Part shown: piece by piece, positions 9,699 to 18,874 of the stretch
How the letters are laid out: the number at the start of each line of letters is the position of its first letter
Numbering within the stretch: position 1 is the stretch's first letter
Assembly (NCBI RefSeq): GCF_030823375.1
Contig: NZ_JAUSXB010000001.1
Span: 2,914,001-2,978,000 of the forward strand
DNA: 64,000 nucleotides
Direction of reading: 5' to 3'
Source: Pseudarthrobacter siccitolerans
GTDB lineage: Bacteria; Actinomycetota; Actinomycetes; Actinomycetales; Micrococcaceae
Translations under genes and position numbers: made by a program
Notes under the pieces: model-generated
The model's database searches: none
What the model saw: the letters and a program-made list of their open reading frames with translations, nothing else
Told to the model about the DNA's origin: nothing

Positions 9699-10370
9699 AT
9701 GGAGAACACCCTGACCCCCGAGGCCCTGCTGGACGGGGTACGCCGGACCAGGCTGGTGGCAATCGTGCGCGGCACTGACGGCCCGGCCGCCGGGAGGGCG
9801 GCCCTCGCCGCCATGGAGGAGGGCTTCCAATACGTTGAAATCGCCCTCACGACACCGGGAGCGCTGGAAGCCATCAGCGAGGTGCGCGCAGTGGCTCCCG
9901 CAGGATGTTTCGTCGGCGCCGGGACAGTGCTGACGAAGCAGGACGTGGACAACGTTGAGGCGGCCGGCGGCCAGTTTGTGGTGACGCCGTCACTCGCGCC
10001 CTCCATCGAGGAAGCGGCCAGCCGTGGCGTCCCCGTCCTGGCCGGGGCCCTGACCCCGAGCGAGGCGTTAGAGGCCATGAACCGGGGAGCCGCTGCGGTC
10101 AAGCTCTTCCCCGCCTCCATCGGCGGACCCGGTTACCTCAAGGCGCTGCGGGATCCGTTCCCGGACACCCCGTTCATTGCGGTGGGCGGCGTCGGACTCG
10201 AGGAAGCGGCGGGGTACTGGGGAGCCGGTGCCATCGCGGTTGGGCTCGGCGGCCCGCTGTTCGGGAAGGTCGGATCCGGCGGCGACTTGGCTCCCATGCG
10301 TGAGCGTGCGCGCCGTTTTGTTGCCCTTGCCGCCGACTACCACCAGTCCGCGGCCGGCGGCCTCCGGTGA
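9699..10370 (+). CDS. dgoA: 2-keto-3-deoxy-6-phospho-galactonate/gluconate aldolase
   Basis: A 223-residue class I aldolase that splits the phosphorylated keto-deoxy acid into pyruvate and glyceraldehyde 3-phosphate. The ATG at 9699 follows AAAGGAGA. The Schiff-base lysine lies in AAAVKLFPAS, the catalytic glutamate in YVEIALTTPGA, and the phosphate-binding end in AVGGVG. The EIALTTP segment resembles the galactonate-type (DgoA) rather than the gluconate-type (Eda) pattern. The stop overlaps the kinase start (GTGA). An upstream in-frame extension overlaps dgoD and is not supported. Confidence 0.88.
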   Translation: MENTLTPEALLDGVRRTRLVAIVRGTDGPAAGRAALAAMEEGFQYVEIALTTPGALEAISEVRAVAPAGCFVGAGTVLTKQDVDNVEAAGGQFVVTPSLAPSIEEAASRGVPVLAGALTPSEALEAMNRGAAAVKLFPASIGGPGYLKALRDPFPDTPFIAVGGVGLEEAAGYWGAGAIAVGLGGPLFGKVGSGGDLAPMRERARRFVALAADYHQSAAGGLR

Positions 10371-11356
10371 CGGCCGCCGTCGGGCGCCATTCCGTGGACC
10401 TCTTGACCTTTGGCGAGTCCATGGTCTCGCTGCGCGCTGCCGGCCCGTTGTCGGCCGGCGGCGCCCTGACGATGCACGTTGCCGGCGCCGAGTCGAATGT
10501 GGCCGTCGGGGTTGCACGGCTGGGACACCGCGTCAGCTGGGCCGGCGTGACGGGTGCCGATCCGCATGGCGAGTTCATCCTCCGCCAACTCCGCGCTGAG
10601 GGAGTGCAGCTGCAGCACCGGGAGGACGCTACCCGCCGGACCGGAGTGATGTTCCTAGAACAGCGCACGGCCGATGTCACCCGCGCCTTCTACTACCGCT
10701 CCGGATCAGCAGGGTCAACGCTGTGCCCGGAGGACGTGGACCGTTCGCTCCAGGCAGGGGCCAGGATTCTCCACATGACCGGCATCACCGCCGCCCTCAG
10801 CCCCGAGTCCCGGAAGGCGGTGGAATACGCCGCCGAGCAAGCCTCCCTTGCCGGGGCAGTGGTGTCCCTCGACGTCAACTACCGCAGCAAGCTCTGGTCC
10901 CGCGAAGAGGCGCGGAAGGTGCTGACACCACTCGTGCGGCATGCCGGCATAGTGGTCGCTTCCGACGACGAACTCGACCTGGTGGCCACGGCGCCGGCGG
11001 ACGCGCAGGACCAGGAAACGAGGGAATCAGCGATGGTTGCCGAGCTCCTGGGTCTGGGAGTCAGCGAAGTTGTGATCAAGCGCGGCGCCTCCGGCGCCAG
11101 TGTCCACACCCTTGACGGCCGTTGGGACGCCCCCGCCGTGCCGGTCACCAGTATCGATACGGTGGGAGCAGGCGACGCCTTCACCGCCGGCTACCTGTCC
11201 GCCCTGCTCGACGGCGAGGACGTGCCCGGCCGCCTGCAGCGCGGCGCCCTCACCGGAGCCTTCGCTGTCAGCACTGCAGGGGACTGGGAAGGCCTGCCCG
11301 TCCGTGCGGAGCTGGACCTGCTCGGGACTACGCCCGGCGGAACGACGCAACGCTGA
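10367..11356 (+). CDS. kdgK: 2-keto-3-deoxy-sugar-acid kinase (PfkB family)
   Basis: A 329-residue ribokinase-family enzyme starting at a GTG inside the aldolase stop. The C-terminal signature DTVGAGDAFTAGY carries the catalytic Asp and anion hole. The N-terminal region has the FGESMVSLRA and GAESNVAVGVARLG substrate-binding pattern. It would phosphorylate KDGal (or KDG from mannonate) to feed the aldolase. The family is PfkB, unlike the unrelated E. coli DgoK, so the symbol is by function. Confidence 0.85.
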   Translation: MTAAVGRHSVDLLTFGESMVSLRAAGPLSAGGALTMHVAGAESNVAVGVARLGHRVSWAGVTGADPHGEFILRQLRAEGVQLQHREDATRRTGVMFLEQRTADVTRAFYYRSGSAGSTLCPEDVDRSLQAGARILHMTGITAALSPESRKAVEYAAEQASLAGAVVSLDVNYRSKLWSREEARKVLTPLVRHAGIVVASDDELDLVATAPADAQDQETRESAMVAELLGLGVSEVVIKRGASGASVHTLDGRWDAPAVPVTSIDTVGAGDAFTAGYLSALLDGEDVPGRLQRGALTGAFAVSTAGDWEGLPVRAELDLLGTTPGGTTQR

Positions 11357-11363
11357 TTTTTCC

Positions 11364-11382
11364 CAGGCCGATCACCGGCCTG
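11364..11382 (+). other. Short intercistronic stem-loop
   Basis: CAGGCCG (11364-11370) pairs with CGGCCTG (11376-11382) around a 5-base loop, in the 60-base gap between kinase and mannonate dehydratase. No T-tract follows. It may partially attenuate or process the transcript. Confidence 0.45.
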
Positions 11383-11416
11383 TCCCTATCCCATCACTAA
11401 GAAAGCCGAACCTGCT

Positions 11417-12646
11417 GTGAAAATTATTGCCGCCGACGTTTTTGTCACCAGTCCCTCCCGGAATTTTGTGACGCTTCGGATCACTACCGAGGATGGTGTG
11501 ACCGGTATTGGTGATGCCACCTTGAACGGGCGGGAGCTGGCTGTGGCCGCGTATTTGAAGGAGCACGTGGCGCAGTTGCTGATCGGCAAGGACCCGCACC
11601 GGATTGAGGACACGTGGCAGTTCCTGTACCGGTCCTCGTATTGGCGGCGTGGCCCGGTGACGATGGCGGCGATTGCCGCGGTGGACATGGCGTTGTGGGA
11701 TATCAAGGGCAAGATGGCGGGCATGCCGGTGTACCAGCTGTTGGGCGGGGCGTCCCGGAACGGGTTGCGCGCGTACGGGCATGCTTCGGGTGCGGACCTG
11801 CCGTCGTTGTTTGATTCGGTCCGGGAGCATCTGGAGCTGGGGTACAAGTCGATCCGGATCCAGACCGCCGTCCCTGGCATCAAGGCCGTGTATGGTGTGG
11901 CCGCGCAGGCGCAGGCGTCGGGGGAGCGGTATGACTACGAGCCGGCCGGGCGGGGCGCGTTCCCGGTGGAGGAGGACTGGGATACCCGCGCGTACCTGCG
12001 TCACTTGCCGGCGGTGTTTGAGGCGGTCCGGAACGAGTTCGGCCCGGAGATCCCGCTGCTGCACGACGGGCACCACCGGATGACGCCCATCCAGGCCGCG
12101 AAGCTGGGCAAAGCCTTGGAACCGTATGACCTGTTCTGGCTGGAGGACTGCACCCCGGCGGAGAACCAGGAGGGCCTGCGCCTGGTCCGCCAGCACACCA
12201 CCACCCCGCTGGCCATCGGTGAGATCTTCAACACCGTGTATGACTACCAGACCCTGATCAAGGAACAGCTGATCGACTACGTCCGGGCCGCGTCCACGCA
12301 CTTCGGCGGGATCAGCCCGTTGAAGAAGGTCATGGACTTCGCCGCGCAGTACCAGATCAAGTCCGGCTTCCACGGCCCCACCGACATCTCGCCCGTGGGC
12401 TTCGCCGCGCAGCTGCACGTGGGCCTGGCGATCCACAACTACGGCATCCAGGAATACATGCAGCACTCGGACAAGACCAACGAGGTCTTCCACCAGTCCA
12501 TGACCTTCGTGGACGGCTACCTGCACCCGGGCAACGAACCGGGCATCGGCGTCGAGTTCAACGAAGAAGCCGCAGCGGCCTACCCCTACCAGCAGGCCTA
12601 CCTGCCCTACAACCGCCTCATCGACGGAACGGTCCACGACTGGTGA
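11417..12646 (+). CDS. manD: D-mannonate dehydratase (ManD, RspA-like)
   Basis: A 409-residue enolase-superfamily protein starting at GTG 11417. The catalytic pattern of ManD is complete: Arg and Tyr in IRIQTAVPG and KAVYGV, the metal ligands in [14 protein letters not shown] and IGEIF, and the late histidine in [10 protein letters not shown]. The family dehydrates D-mannonate (some also D-gluconate) to 2-keto-3-deoxygluconate, which the upstream kinase and aldolase could use. The first half of the gene uses more TTG, GGG and GTG codons than the second half and its neighbours. Confidence 0.9.
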   Translation: MKIIAADVFVTSPSRNFVTLRITTEDGVTGIGDATLNGRELAVAAYLKEHVAQLLIGKDPHRIEDTWQFLYRSSYWRRGPVTMAAIAAVDMALWDIKGKMAGMPVYQLLGGASRNGLRAYGHASGADLPSLFDSVREHLELGYKSIRIQTAVPGIKAVYGVAAQAQASGERYDYEPAGRGAFPVEEDWDTRAYLRHLPAVFEAVRNEFGPEIPLLHDGHHRMTPIQAAKLGKALEPYDLFWLEDCTPAENQEGLRLVRQHTTTPLAIGEIFNTVYDYQTLIKEQLIDYVRAASTHFGGISPLKKVMDFAAQYQIKSGFHGPTDISPVGFAAQLHVGLAIHNYGIQEYMQHSDKTNEVFHQSMTFVDGYLHPGNEPGIGVEFNEEAAAAYPYQQAYLPYNRLIDGTVHDW

Positions 12647-12689
12647 GTTCCCGCTTCCGCGGCCGCGTATTACCGGCAGCAGTCACGAA

Positions 12690-12717
12690 CTGGCACCAAG
12701 CTACCGGGTAGTGCCAG
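12690..12717 (+). terminator. Possible terminator of the galactonate/mannonate operon
   Basis: CTGGCAC (12690-12696) pairs with GTGCCAG (12711-12717). The 14-base interval contains a further CTAC/GTAG mini-stem. It lies 43 bases after manD and ends 9 bases before the transporter start. No clear T-run follows. Confidence 0.4.
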
Positions 12718-12726
12718 CATGATTGG

Positions 12727-13725
12727 ATGCTTGAGGCAACCAAACCCCAGAACACCCAGGGCGAAGCGCCCGTCAATCCCGCACTGGCCGCGGAAAGCAG
12801 GATCGCGCGCGTCGCCGTAACAGTGTTTCCGCTCCTGGTGGTGGCCGCCGGCATCGTAGGCTACCTGGCACCCGGCGCTTTCAAGCCCATGGCACCCGGC
12901 GTGCCGTACCTGCTCGGGATCATCATGTTCTGCATGGGCCTCACGCTGACCCCGCCGGACTTCGCCGCCGTGGCCAAGCGCCCGTGGGCCGTCGCCCTGG
13001 GAATCGTGGCGCACTACGTGATCATGCCCGGGGCGGGCTGGCTGATCGCCGTCGCCCTGAACCTGGAACCGGAGCTGGCCGTGGGCCTGATCCTGGTGGG
13101 TTGCGCGCCGTCCGGGACCGCGTCCAACGTGATGGCCTTCCTGGCCAAGGGTGACGTGGCGCTTTCCGTGGCCGTCGCTTCCGTCTCGACGCTCATCGCC
13201 CCAATTGTCACCCCCTTGCTGGTCCTGTTCCTGGCCGGGTCCTACCTCCAGATCGACGCCGCCGGCATGGTCCTGGACATCGCCAAGACAGTCCTCCTTC
13301 CGGTGGTCGCCGGACTGCTGGCCCGGCTGTTCCTCAAGAAGCTCGTCGCGAAGGTCCTGCCGGCACTTCCCTGGGCCTCCGCCGTCGTGATTTCCCTGAT
13401 TGTGGCCATTGTGGTGGCAGGCAGCGCCAGCAAGATCGTGGCGGCCGGCGGCATTGTGTTCCTGGCCGTGGTGCTGCACAACGGCTTCGGGCTGGGGCTG
13501 GGTTACCTTGCCGGAAAGATCGGGCGGCTGGACAGCAAGGCACGCCGCGCCCTGGCCTTCGAGGTGGGGATGCAGAATTCGGGCCTGGCAGCGACGCTGG
13601 CCACCACTCACTTCAGTCCCCTGGCCGCCCTGCCATCGGCCGTGTTCTCGCTGTGGCACAACATCTCCGGCGCCACCGTTGCCGCGTGGCTGGCCCGCCG
13701 CCCGCTGGGTGATGCCAAGGGCTGA
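12727..13725 (+). CDS. Bile acid:sodium symporter family (BASS) transporter
   Basis: A 332-residue integral membrane protein with nine to ten predicted membrane segments. The two conserved BASS regions are visible: GLILVGCAPSGTASNVMAFL near residue 120 and EVGMQNSGLAATLATTHFSP near residue 280. Bacterial members export or import organic acids such as pantothenate or keto acids with Na+. It sits alone between manD and rlmN with no obvious ribosome site, so co-transcription with the sugar-acid operon is uncertain. The substrate is unknown. Confidence 0.88.
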   Translation: MLEATKPQNTQGEAPVNPALAAESRIARVAVTVFPLLVVAAGIVGYLAPGAFKPMAPGVPYLLGIIMFCMGLTLTPPDFAAVAKRPWAVALGIVAHYVIMPGAGWLIAVALNLEPELAVGLILVGCAPSGTASNVMAFLAKGDVALSVAVASVSTLIAPIVTPLLVLFLAGSYLQIDAAGMVLDIAKTVLLPVVAGLLARLFLKKLVAKVLPALPWASAVVISLIVAIVVAGSASKIVAAGGIVFLAVVLHNGFGLGLGYLAGKIGRLDSKARRALAFEVGMQNSGLAATLATTHFSPLAALPSAVFSLWHNISGATVAAWLARRPLGDAKG

Positions 13726-13795
13726 CCAGCCTCAGGGCGCTGCGAGAGCGGAATCATAGTGCCCCGATTCCCAAAGTGGAAACTGGCATGGGACA

Positions 13796-15046
13796 ATGGG
13801 AAGGATGACTTCCCCCACTTCTTCTTCCGAGACTCCCGTTCGCGCCCGTGCAGAGGGCGACGGGGCCGCCGAGAGCACCCGCCCGCAGATCCGCCCCGCT
13901 GCCGAGGGCTGGGAGCAGGCGCGCACAGTCGAGGGCCGTCCGCTGCTCCAGTTCGCCTCCCCGCGGGTGAAGCAGCCGCCGACGCACCTGGCTGACCTGA
14001 GCCTGGCCGAGCGCGCCGCGAAGCTGAAGGAGCTTGGACTCCCTGCCTTCCGGGCGAAGCAGCTCTCCACCCACTACTTCCAGCACTGGACCACGGACCC
14101 GCAAGCCATGAGCGACCTGCCCAAAGCCGGCCGTGAAGAGCTCGTCGCCCAGATGTTCCCGCCGCTGCTCACCGAGGTCCGCCGCCTCCGCACCGACAAC
14201 GGCGACACCATCAAGTTCCTCTGGCGGCTGTTCGACGGGGCGCTGGTGGAGTCCGTGCTGATGCGCTACCCCGGCCGCATCACCCTGTGCGTCTCCTCGC
14301 AGGCCGGCTGCGGGATGAACTGCCCCTTCTGCGCCACCGGCCAGGCCGGGCTGACCCGCAACATGTCCACTGCGGAGATCGTCGACCAGGTGGTTGCTGC
14401 CAACCGCGCGATAGCTGCCGGCGAGCTGGGCCCCCAGGAGCACGACGGCGAACGCGTCACCAACATCGTGTTTATGGGCATGGGTGAGCCGCTGGCCAAC
14501 TACAAGCGCGTGATGGGCGCCCTCCGCCGCTTCGTGGATCCCTCACCCGAGGGGCTGGGCATGTCTGCCCGAAACATCACGGTCTCCACGGTGGGCCTCG
14601 TCCCGGCCATCCGCAAGCTTGCGGATGAGGACCTGCCGGTCACCTTCGCGCTGTCCCTCCACGCTCCCGACGATGAGCTCCGCGACGAGCTGATCCCGGT
14701 CAACAACCGCTGGAAAGTGGACGAGGCGCTCGACGCCGCCTACGACTACTACCGGAAGACCGGGCGCCGGGTCAGCATTGAGTACGCGCTGATCAAGGAC
14801 ATGAACGACCACCCGTGGCGTGCAGACCTGCTGGCGAAGAAGCTCAACCAGCGCGGCCGTGGCTGGGTGCACGTGAACCCCATCCCGCTCAACCCCACCC
14901 CGGGCTCCATCTGGACTGCCTCGGACAAGCCGGTGGCGCAGGAGTTCATCGCCCGGTTGCGCGCCGCCGGTGTGCCCTGCACCCTGCGCGACACCCGCGG
15001 CAAGGAGATCGACGGCGCCTGCGGCCAGCTCGCCGCCGCCGACTAG
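13796..15046 (+). CDS. rlmN: 23S rRNA (adenine-2503-C2)-methyltransferase RlmN
   Basis: A radical-SAM methyltransferase of up to 416 residues that modifies A2503 of 23S rRNA and A37 of some tRNAs. The iron-sulfur motif CGMNCPFC sits near residue 175, with [14 protein letters not shown] after it and the second reactive Cys in [18 protein letters not shown] at the C-terminus. The first 45 residues are a low-complexity, Ser/Glu-rich leader seen in actinobacterial members. The ATG at 13796 is listed. An ATG at 13805 directly abuts the GGGAAGG motif and is less plausible. It is the only clear housekeeping gene here. Confidence 0.95.
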   Translation: MGRMTSPTSSSETPVRARAEGDGAAESTRPQIRPAAEGWEQARTVEGRPLLQFASPRVKQPPTHLADLSLAERAAKLKELGLPAFRAKQLSTHYFQHWTTDPQAMSDLPKAGREELVAQMFPPLLTEVRRLRTDNGDTIKFLWRLFDGALVESVLMRYPGRITLCVSSQAGCGMNCPFCATGQAGLTRNMSTAEIVDQVVAANRAIAAGELGPQEHDGERVTNIVFMGMGEPLANYKRVMGALRRFVDPSPEGLGMSARNITVSTVGLVPAIRKLADEDLPVTFALSLHAPDDELRDELIPVNNRWKVDEALDAAYDYYRKTGRRVSIEYALIKDMNDHPWRADLLAKKLNQRGRGWVHVNPIPLNPTPGSIWTASDKPVAQEFIARLRAAGVPCTLRDTRGKEIDGACGQLAAAD

Positions 15047-15084
15047 GGACTGGCTGGAGCTGCTGCGCGGATGAGGCGACGACG

Positions 15085-15108
15085 GCCGGCGCCTTTCCGG
15101 GCGCCGGC
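15085..15108 (+). terminator. Rho-independent-like terminator of rlmN
   Basis: GCCGGCGCC (15085-15093) and GGCGCCGGC (15100-15108) form a 9-bp stem with a 6-base loop followed by TGGGTTTCC, 39 bases after the rlmN stop and just before the convergent hydrolase gene. Confidence 0.65.
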
Positions 15109-15122
15109 TGGGTTTCCGACCG

Positions 15123-15938
15123 TCAGGCAGCGAAGAAACTGCGAAGTTCGGTTGCCATTGCTGCGGCTGATACCTCATGCGTTTGGCCGTCGAGCGTGCG
15201 GTGTACCGCCTGGGGGATCGCTTGGGCAGTCCGTGTCTGGGCCGCTGTGATGGCGGGGACAGCTTTTCCTCCCGCCATGACCAGCGTCGGAACACTGATT
15301 TCAGCGAGCCGTTCCATGGGCGCGGTGAAGCTATTGAGGACAGCGATCTCGTAGGGGAGCGTGTTGGCGGCCGCTTTCTGGTTCTTCCACACCTTCGGCA
15401 TCAGGCGGAGCATGATCGGTACGAACGCCGGCACGCCGATGACCTTGACGAGGAAGTAGGAGACCATGGCCCCGCGTTTGTTGCCGGCGAGGAGCGCGTT
15501 CAGGTGGCCTGCATGGTCAACGGGCACACCTACGGTGTCAGTGGCCTTCGTGTAGGGGACTTCGTAGGTGGCAAGTTTTCGCATGGAAACACCAGCGGCA
15601 GCCGCTTCGAGAGCCAGCGCGCCTCCCGAGGAAATGCCGTACACAAACGCATTGCCGCCCACGTGGTTTATGACGGCGTCGAGATCTTCGATTTCGCGTT
15701 GCACCGAGTGGGGCCGCTTATCACCGCTGTCTCCCCGGCCCCGACGGTCGTAGAAGGACACGCTGTAGGAGTCAGCGAGCTCGTTTGCCAGTTCACGGGC
15801 CGGGCCGAAGGAGCGGCCGCAGAAGGCTCCGTCTACCAGGACAATGGCAGGCCCGGAACCGATGCTCTCGACGAAGATGGTTGTTCCGTCAGCGGACGAG
15901 ACCTGGTGGATGACGGTTTCCTGCAGTGTGCTCTTCAT
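15123..15938 (-). CDS. alpha/beta-fold hydrolase
   Basis: A 271-residue hydrolase of the small, lid-poor alpha/beta class. The nucleophile elbow is VYGISSGGA near residue 100, preceded by SFYDRRGRGDSG. The catalytic histidine is in LDGQTHEVS near the C-terminus. The acidic member expected around LVMAGGKAVPA is not obvious. The ATG follows GAAAGG at good spacing. It is monocistronic, with a 142-base gap upstream in which I see nothing distinctive. The substrate is unknown. Confidence 0.82.
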   Translation of the reverse strand: MKSTLQETVIHQVSSADGTTIFVESIGSGPAIVLVDGAFCGRSFGPARELANELADSYSVSFYDRRGRGDSGDKRPHSVQREIEDLDAVINHVGGNAFVYGISSGGALALEAAAAGVSMRKLATYEVPYTKATDTVGVPVDHAGHLNALLAGNKRGAMVSYFLVKVIGVPAFVPIMLRLMPKVWKNQKAAANTLPYEIAVLNSFTAPMERLAEISVPTLVMAGGKAVPAITAAQTRTAQAIPQAVHRTLDGQTHEVSAAAMATELRSFFAA

Positions 15939-16080
15939 GCGGTGCGCCTTTCAAAGGATCATCTACCGGTGCCAAGCCGCCGGGGTCAGCTGCCGACCTC
16001 CTCACCCTAGACCTACAGCCCTTCTCCGAAGCCAGTTCGGCTCGAATAAAATTTCACGCTGGAACCGGTCGTATTTTCGG

Positions 16081-16860
16081 CTAGATCCACTTCGGCGGGG
16101 CTGGTACCTGGTTCTGTTCCTGGCTGCTTTTTGTTGTGCCGGGTCCGGTAGCCGTGACTCCGTGGGTGCCGCGGCCTGCTGCCCATTGGACGACAGCGGG
16201 GAGGGGGCCGGTGATGATCGTCGGGTTGGTGGCGGTGGTGTCGCCGAACGCCAGGGCGGTGCCGGTTCCGGTGCCGGTGACTTTGATGAGGAGCCCGGTG
16301 TCGGTGCCGCGGGTGTGCCAGGCACCGGTGATGTCGGTGAGGAGGCGTTCCAGGACGGGTGCGGGGATGTCGGTGAAGGTGGCTCCGTTGTCGAGGTCGA
16401 CGGCGTGCATCCAGACTTCCCGGGTCCGCATCCACATGGTTTCTTCGGCGGGGACAACGCGGCCTTGGGCGGTTTTGACTTTGTGGTGCCAGGCCTCGGC
16501 GGGCAGGTCGCGCCATTCGACGTTCAGGTGCACGGCGGAGTGGTCGAAGAGGTGCCGCAGGGCGACGGGGGAGAGGGTGGCGCCGAATTCGATCTCGTGG
16601 GTCCGCGCCTCGGGGGAGGTATACATGAGGGTTTCTATGCCGGTGGCGGCCCATTCGATGAGCCGGGCGATGGCGCGGGCGTTGTAGCCCACGTGTGCCA
16701 CGACATGCCGGCGGGTCCAGCCGGGCAGCAGGGAATTGCTGTCGAGCTCTGCATCGGGGAGTTCGTTCAGCTTGCGGGCGAAGAACGCGGTGCCCCGGCG
16801 CGCCTGCAGCAGTGCGTCCAGGAGTGCCGGGTCGGTGGTCTGGTCGGTGCGGGCGGCCAT
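16081..16860 (-). CDS. Maleylpyruvate isomerase, mycothiol-dependent
   Basis: A 259-residue DinB/MDMPI-fold enzyme that isomerises maleylpyruvate to fumarylpyruvate using mycothiol. The metal-binding residues are visible as His in VVAHVGYNARA (near residue 54) and Glu and His in REVWMHAVDL (near residue 147). The C-terminal domain covers about residues 170-245. Its ATG overlaps the stop of the preceding fumarylpyruvate hydrolase gene by one base (TGATG), making it the third gene of the gentisate operon. The last 20 residues are a polar tail. Confidence 0.9.
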   Translation of the reverse strand: MAARTDQTTDPALLDALLQARRGTAFFARKLNELPDAELDSNSLLPGWTRRHVVAHVGYNARAIARLIEWAATGIETLMYTSPEARTHEIEFGATLSPVALRHLFDHSAVHLNVEWRDLPAEAWHHKVKTAQGRVVPAEETMWMRTREVWMHAVDLDNGATFTDIPAPVLERLLTDITGAWHTRGTDTGLLIKVTGTGTGTALAFGDTTATNPTIITGPLPAVVQWAAGRGTHGVTATGPGTTKSSQEQNQVPAPPKWI

Positions 16861-17684
16861 CAGGCTTCCTTGATGACGCGGTTCTTCAGCTGGCCCAGGC
16901 CCTCGATGGCGGTGACCAGGACCTGGCCGTCCTGCAGGTACCGCTTGGGGTCCTGCGCGTGGCCCACGCCGCCGGGAGTACCGGTGGCGATCACGTCACC
17001 AGGGTTCAGCGTGATGATCGTGGAAATGTAGGAGACCAGGAACTCCGGGGTGAACACCAGGTCCGAGGTGGGGGTGGACTGCTGAACGTCCCCGTCGACC
17101 GCGGAGGTCATCAGCGGCCCGGGGGTGAATTCGTCCCGGGTGACCAGGGCCGGTCCGAACGGGGTGGACTTCTCCCAGGTTTTGCCCTGCAGCCATTGGA
17201 TGGTGCGGAACTGGTAGTCCCGCATGGATACGTCGTTCAGGACGGCGTAGCCGGCGATGTGCGCGGGCGCGTCTGCTTCACTGATACGGCGGCCCTGCTT
17301 GCCGATCACGACGGCGAGTTCGGCTTCCCAGTCCACGGTGTCGGATTCCTGCGGCAGGGCCAGGTCATCGTTCGGGCCGATGAGGGATTCGGCGTACTTG
17401 GCGAACAGGGTGGGGTATTCGGGGACTTCCCGGCCCATTTCCTTGATGTGGTTGCGGTAGTTGTGGCCTACGCAGATGATCTTCCCCGGGGCGGGTACGA
17501 CGGCGGCAAGGTCCGCGCCGTCCAGGGCGTGGGTTGCGCCGGTGGCGGCCTTGGCGGTGGTTTCCCACGCGGGGTCCTGCAGCAGGGCCCCGACGTCGGC
17601 GAACCCGGGGATCTCGGTAAGGGTCTCGCCGTCCTGCCGGACCGCCACGGTGCCTTCAGAAGTACGGAGGGTGAGGAGTTTCAT
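16860..17684 (-). CDS. Fumarylpyruvate hydrolase (FAH family)
   Basis: A 274-residue fumarylacetoacetate-hydrolase-fold enzyme that cleaves fumarylpyruvate to fumarate and pyruvate. The family core is plain: CVGHNYRNHIKEMG near residue 72, metal-binding DWEAELAVVIG near residue 120, GYAVLNDVSMRDYQ, and NPGDVIATGTPGGVG near residue 230. It is joined to the dioxygenase by a one-base overlap (TAATG) and to the isomerase by another. This gives an uninterrupted three-step gentisate pathway. Confidence 0.92.
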   Translation of the reverse strand: MKLLTLRTSEGTVAVRQDGETLTEIPGFADVGALLQDPAWETTAKAATGATHALDGADLAAVVPAPGKIICVGHNYRNHIKEMGREVPEYPTLFAKYAESLIGPNDDLALPQESDTVDWEAELAVVIGKQGRRISEADAPAHIAGYAVLNDVSMRDYQFRTIQWLQGKTWEKSTPFGPALVTRDEFTPGPLMTSAVDGDVQQSTPTSDLVFTPEFLVSYISTIITLNPGDVIATGTPGGVGHAQDPKRYLQDGQVLVTAIEGLGQLKNRVIKEA

Positions 17685-18805
17685 TACTTGGTGCGTCCTT
17701 CGGTGTAGGTGCGGTTGAAGTTCAGGCGCTCGAAGATCGGGGCGTCGCTGAAACGGAAGAGATCAAACCCGGTGTCGGCGTGAAGGGACCAGGCGGCCCA
17801 GGAGGGAACGACGAAGAGGTCGCCCTTGGCCAGGTGCTTTGTTTCGCCGTTCAGGACCACGGTGCCGGTGCCTTCGAAGACCTGCCAGACGCTGGAGCCC
17901 ACCTCGTGGACGGTGTCCGTGCCGGCGCCGGGGCGGAGGCGGTGGAACTCGGCCCGGATGGTGGGCATCACGTCCCCGCCGGTGGTCGGGTTGGTGAACC
18001 GGACGGCGGCGTGGCCCTGGGAGACGGTGGCGGGGTGGCCCTCGTCCTCCAGCAGGAGCTGCTCGGTCAGGGCGGCGTCGGTGTGCGTCCAGCGGTACGC
18101 GGCGATCGGGGAGCTGGTGGTGTCATCCAGGCCCGAGAGCGGGCGCAGGCCGGGGTGGGCCCAGAGCCGTTCGGAGCGGGAAATGCCCGGGGTGGCTTCG
18201 TCGGTGACGCGTTCGGTGCCGAACTCGAAGAACCCGGCGTCGGCGTAGTGAACGAACGGGATGTCAAGCCCGTCGATCCAGGCCATCGGCTCATCGGTGT
18301 CGTTGTGGTGGCCGTGGAAGTTCCAGCCCGGGGTCAGCAGGAAATCCCCGCGGGACATCCGCACGGGGTCCCCGTTCACCACGGTCCACACACCCTCACC
18401 CTCCACCACGAACCGGAACGCGTTCTGTGAGTGCCGGTGCTCGGGGGCGGTTTCCCGGCCGCCCAAGTACTGGATCGCGGCCCACAATGTCGGGGTGGCG
18501 TAGGGGGTGCCGGCCAGGCCGGGGTTCGCCAGGGCGATGGCCCGGCGTTCCCCGCCGCGGCCCACCGGCACCAGGTCCCCGGCCCGGGCAGCCAACGGGT
18601 ACAGGTCATTCCACCGCCACACATGCGGGACGGCCTTCGGGGTCGGGACCATCGGCATTAAATCGCCGATCTCCGTCCACAACGGAACCAGGTTCTCCTT
18701 GCCGAAATCCTTGTACAGCTGCTCCAGCTGCACAGCCTCCTCCGGTGCGGGCTCCGGCACGGCATGGCTCGCGGCCACTGACTCATGGGTCGGGTTATCA
18801 AGCAT
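17684..18805 (-). CDS. Gentisate 1,2-dioxygenase
   Basis: A 373-residue bicupin dioxygenase that opens gentisate to maleylpyruvate. The N-terminal cupin holds the Fe(II) ligands in PEHRHSQNAFRFVVEG near residue 120 and GWNFHGHHND near residue 165. The second cupin near residues 285-345 has lost the strict metal motif, as in the family. The ATG follows AAGGAAG. It is the promoter-proximal gene of the gentisate operon and starts 69 bases after the GH3 gene on the same strand. No dedicated regulator is adjacent. Confidence 0.93.
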   Translation of the reverse strand: MLDNPTHESVAASHAVPEPAPEEAVQLEQLYKDFGKENLVPLWTEIGDLMPMVPTPKAVPHVWRWNDLYPLAARAGDLVPVGRGGERRAIALANPGLAGTPYATPTLWAAIQYLGGRETAPEHRHSQNAFRFVVEGEGVWTVVNGDPVRMSRGDFLLTPGWNFHGHHNDTDEPMAWIDGLDIPFVHYADAGFFEFGTERVTDEATPGISRSERLWAHPGLRPLSGLDDTTSSPIAAYRWTHTDAALTEQLLLEDEGHPATVSQGHAAVRFTNPTTGGDVMPTIRAEFHRLRPGAGTDTVHEVGSSVWQVFEGTGTVVLNGETKHLAKGDLFVVPSWAAWSLHADTGFDLFRFSDAPIFERLNFNRTYTEGRTK

Positions 18806-18874
18806 TGTCTTCCTTCTGTCTCTTAAGAACCAGGGTGTCCCCGTTGCGGGTAGGCACCTCAGTAGCCGCGGGCA

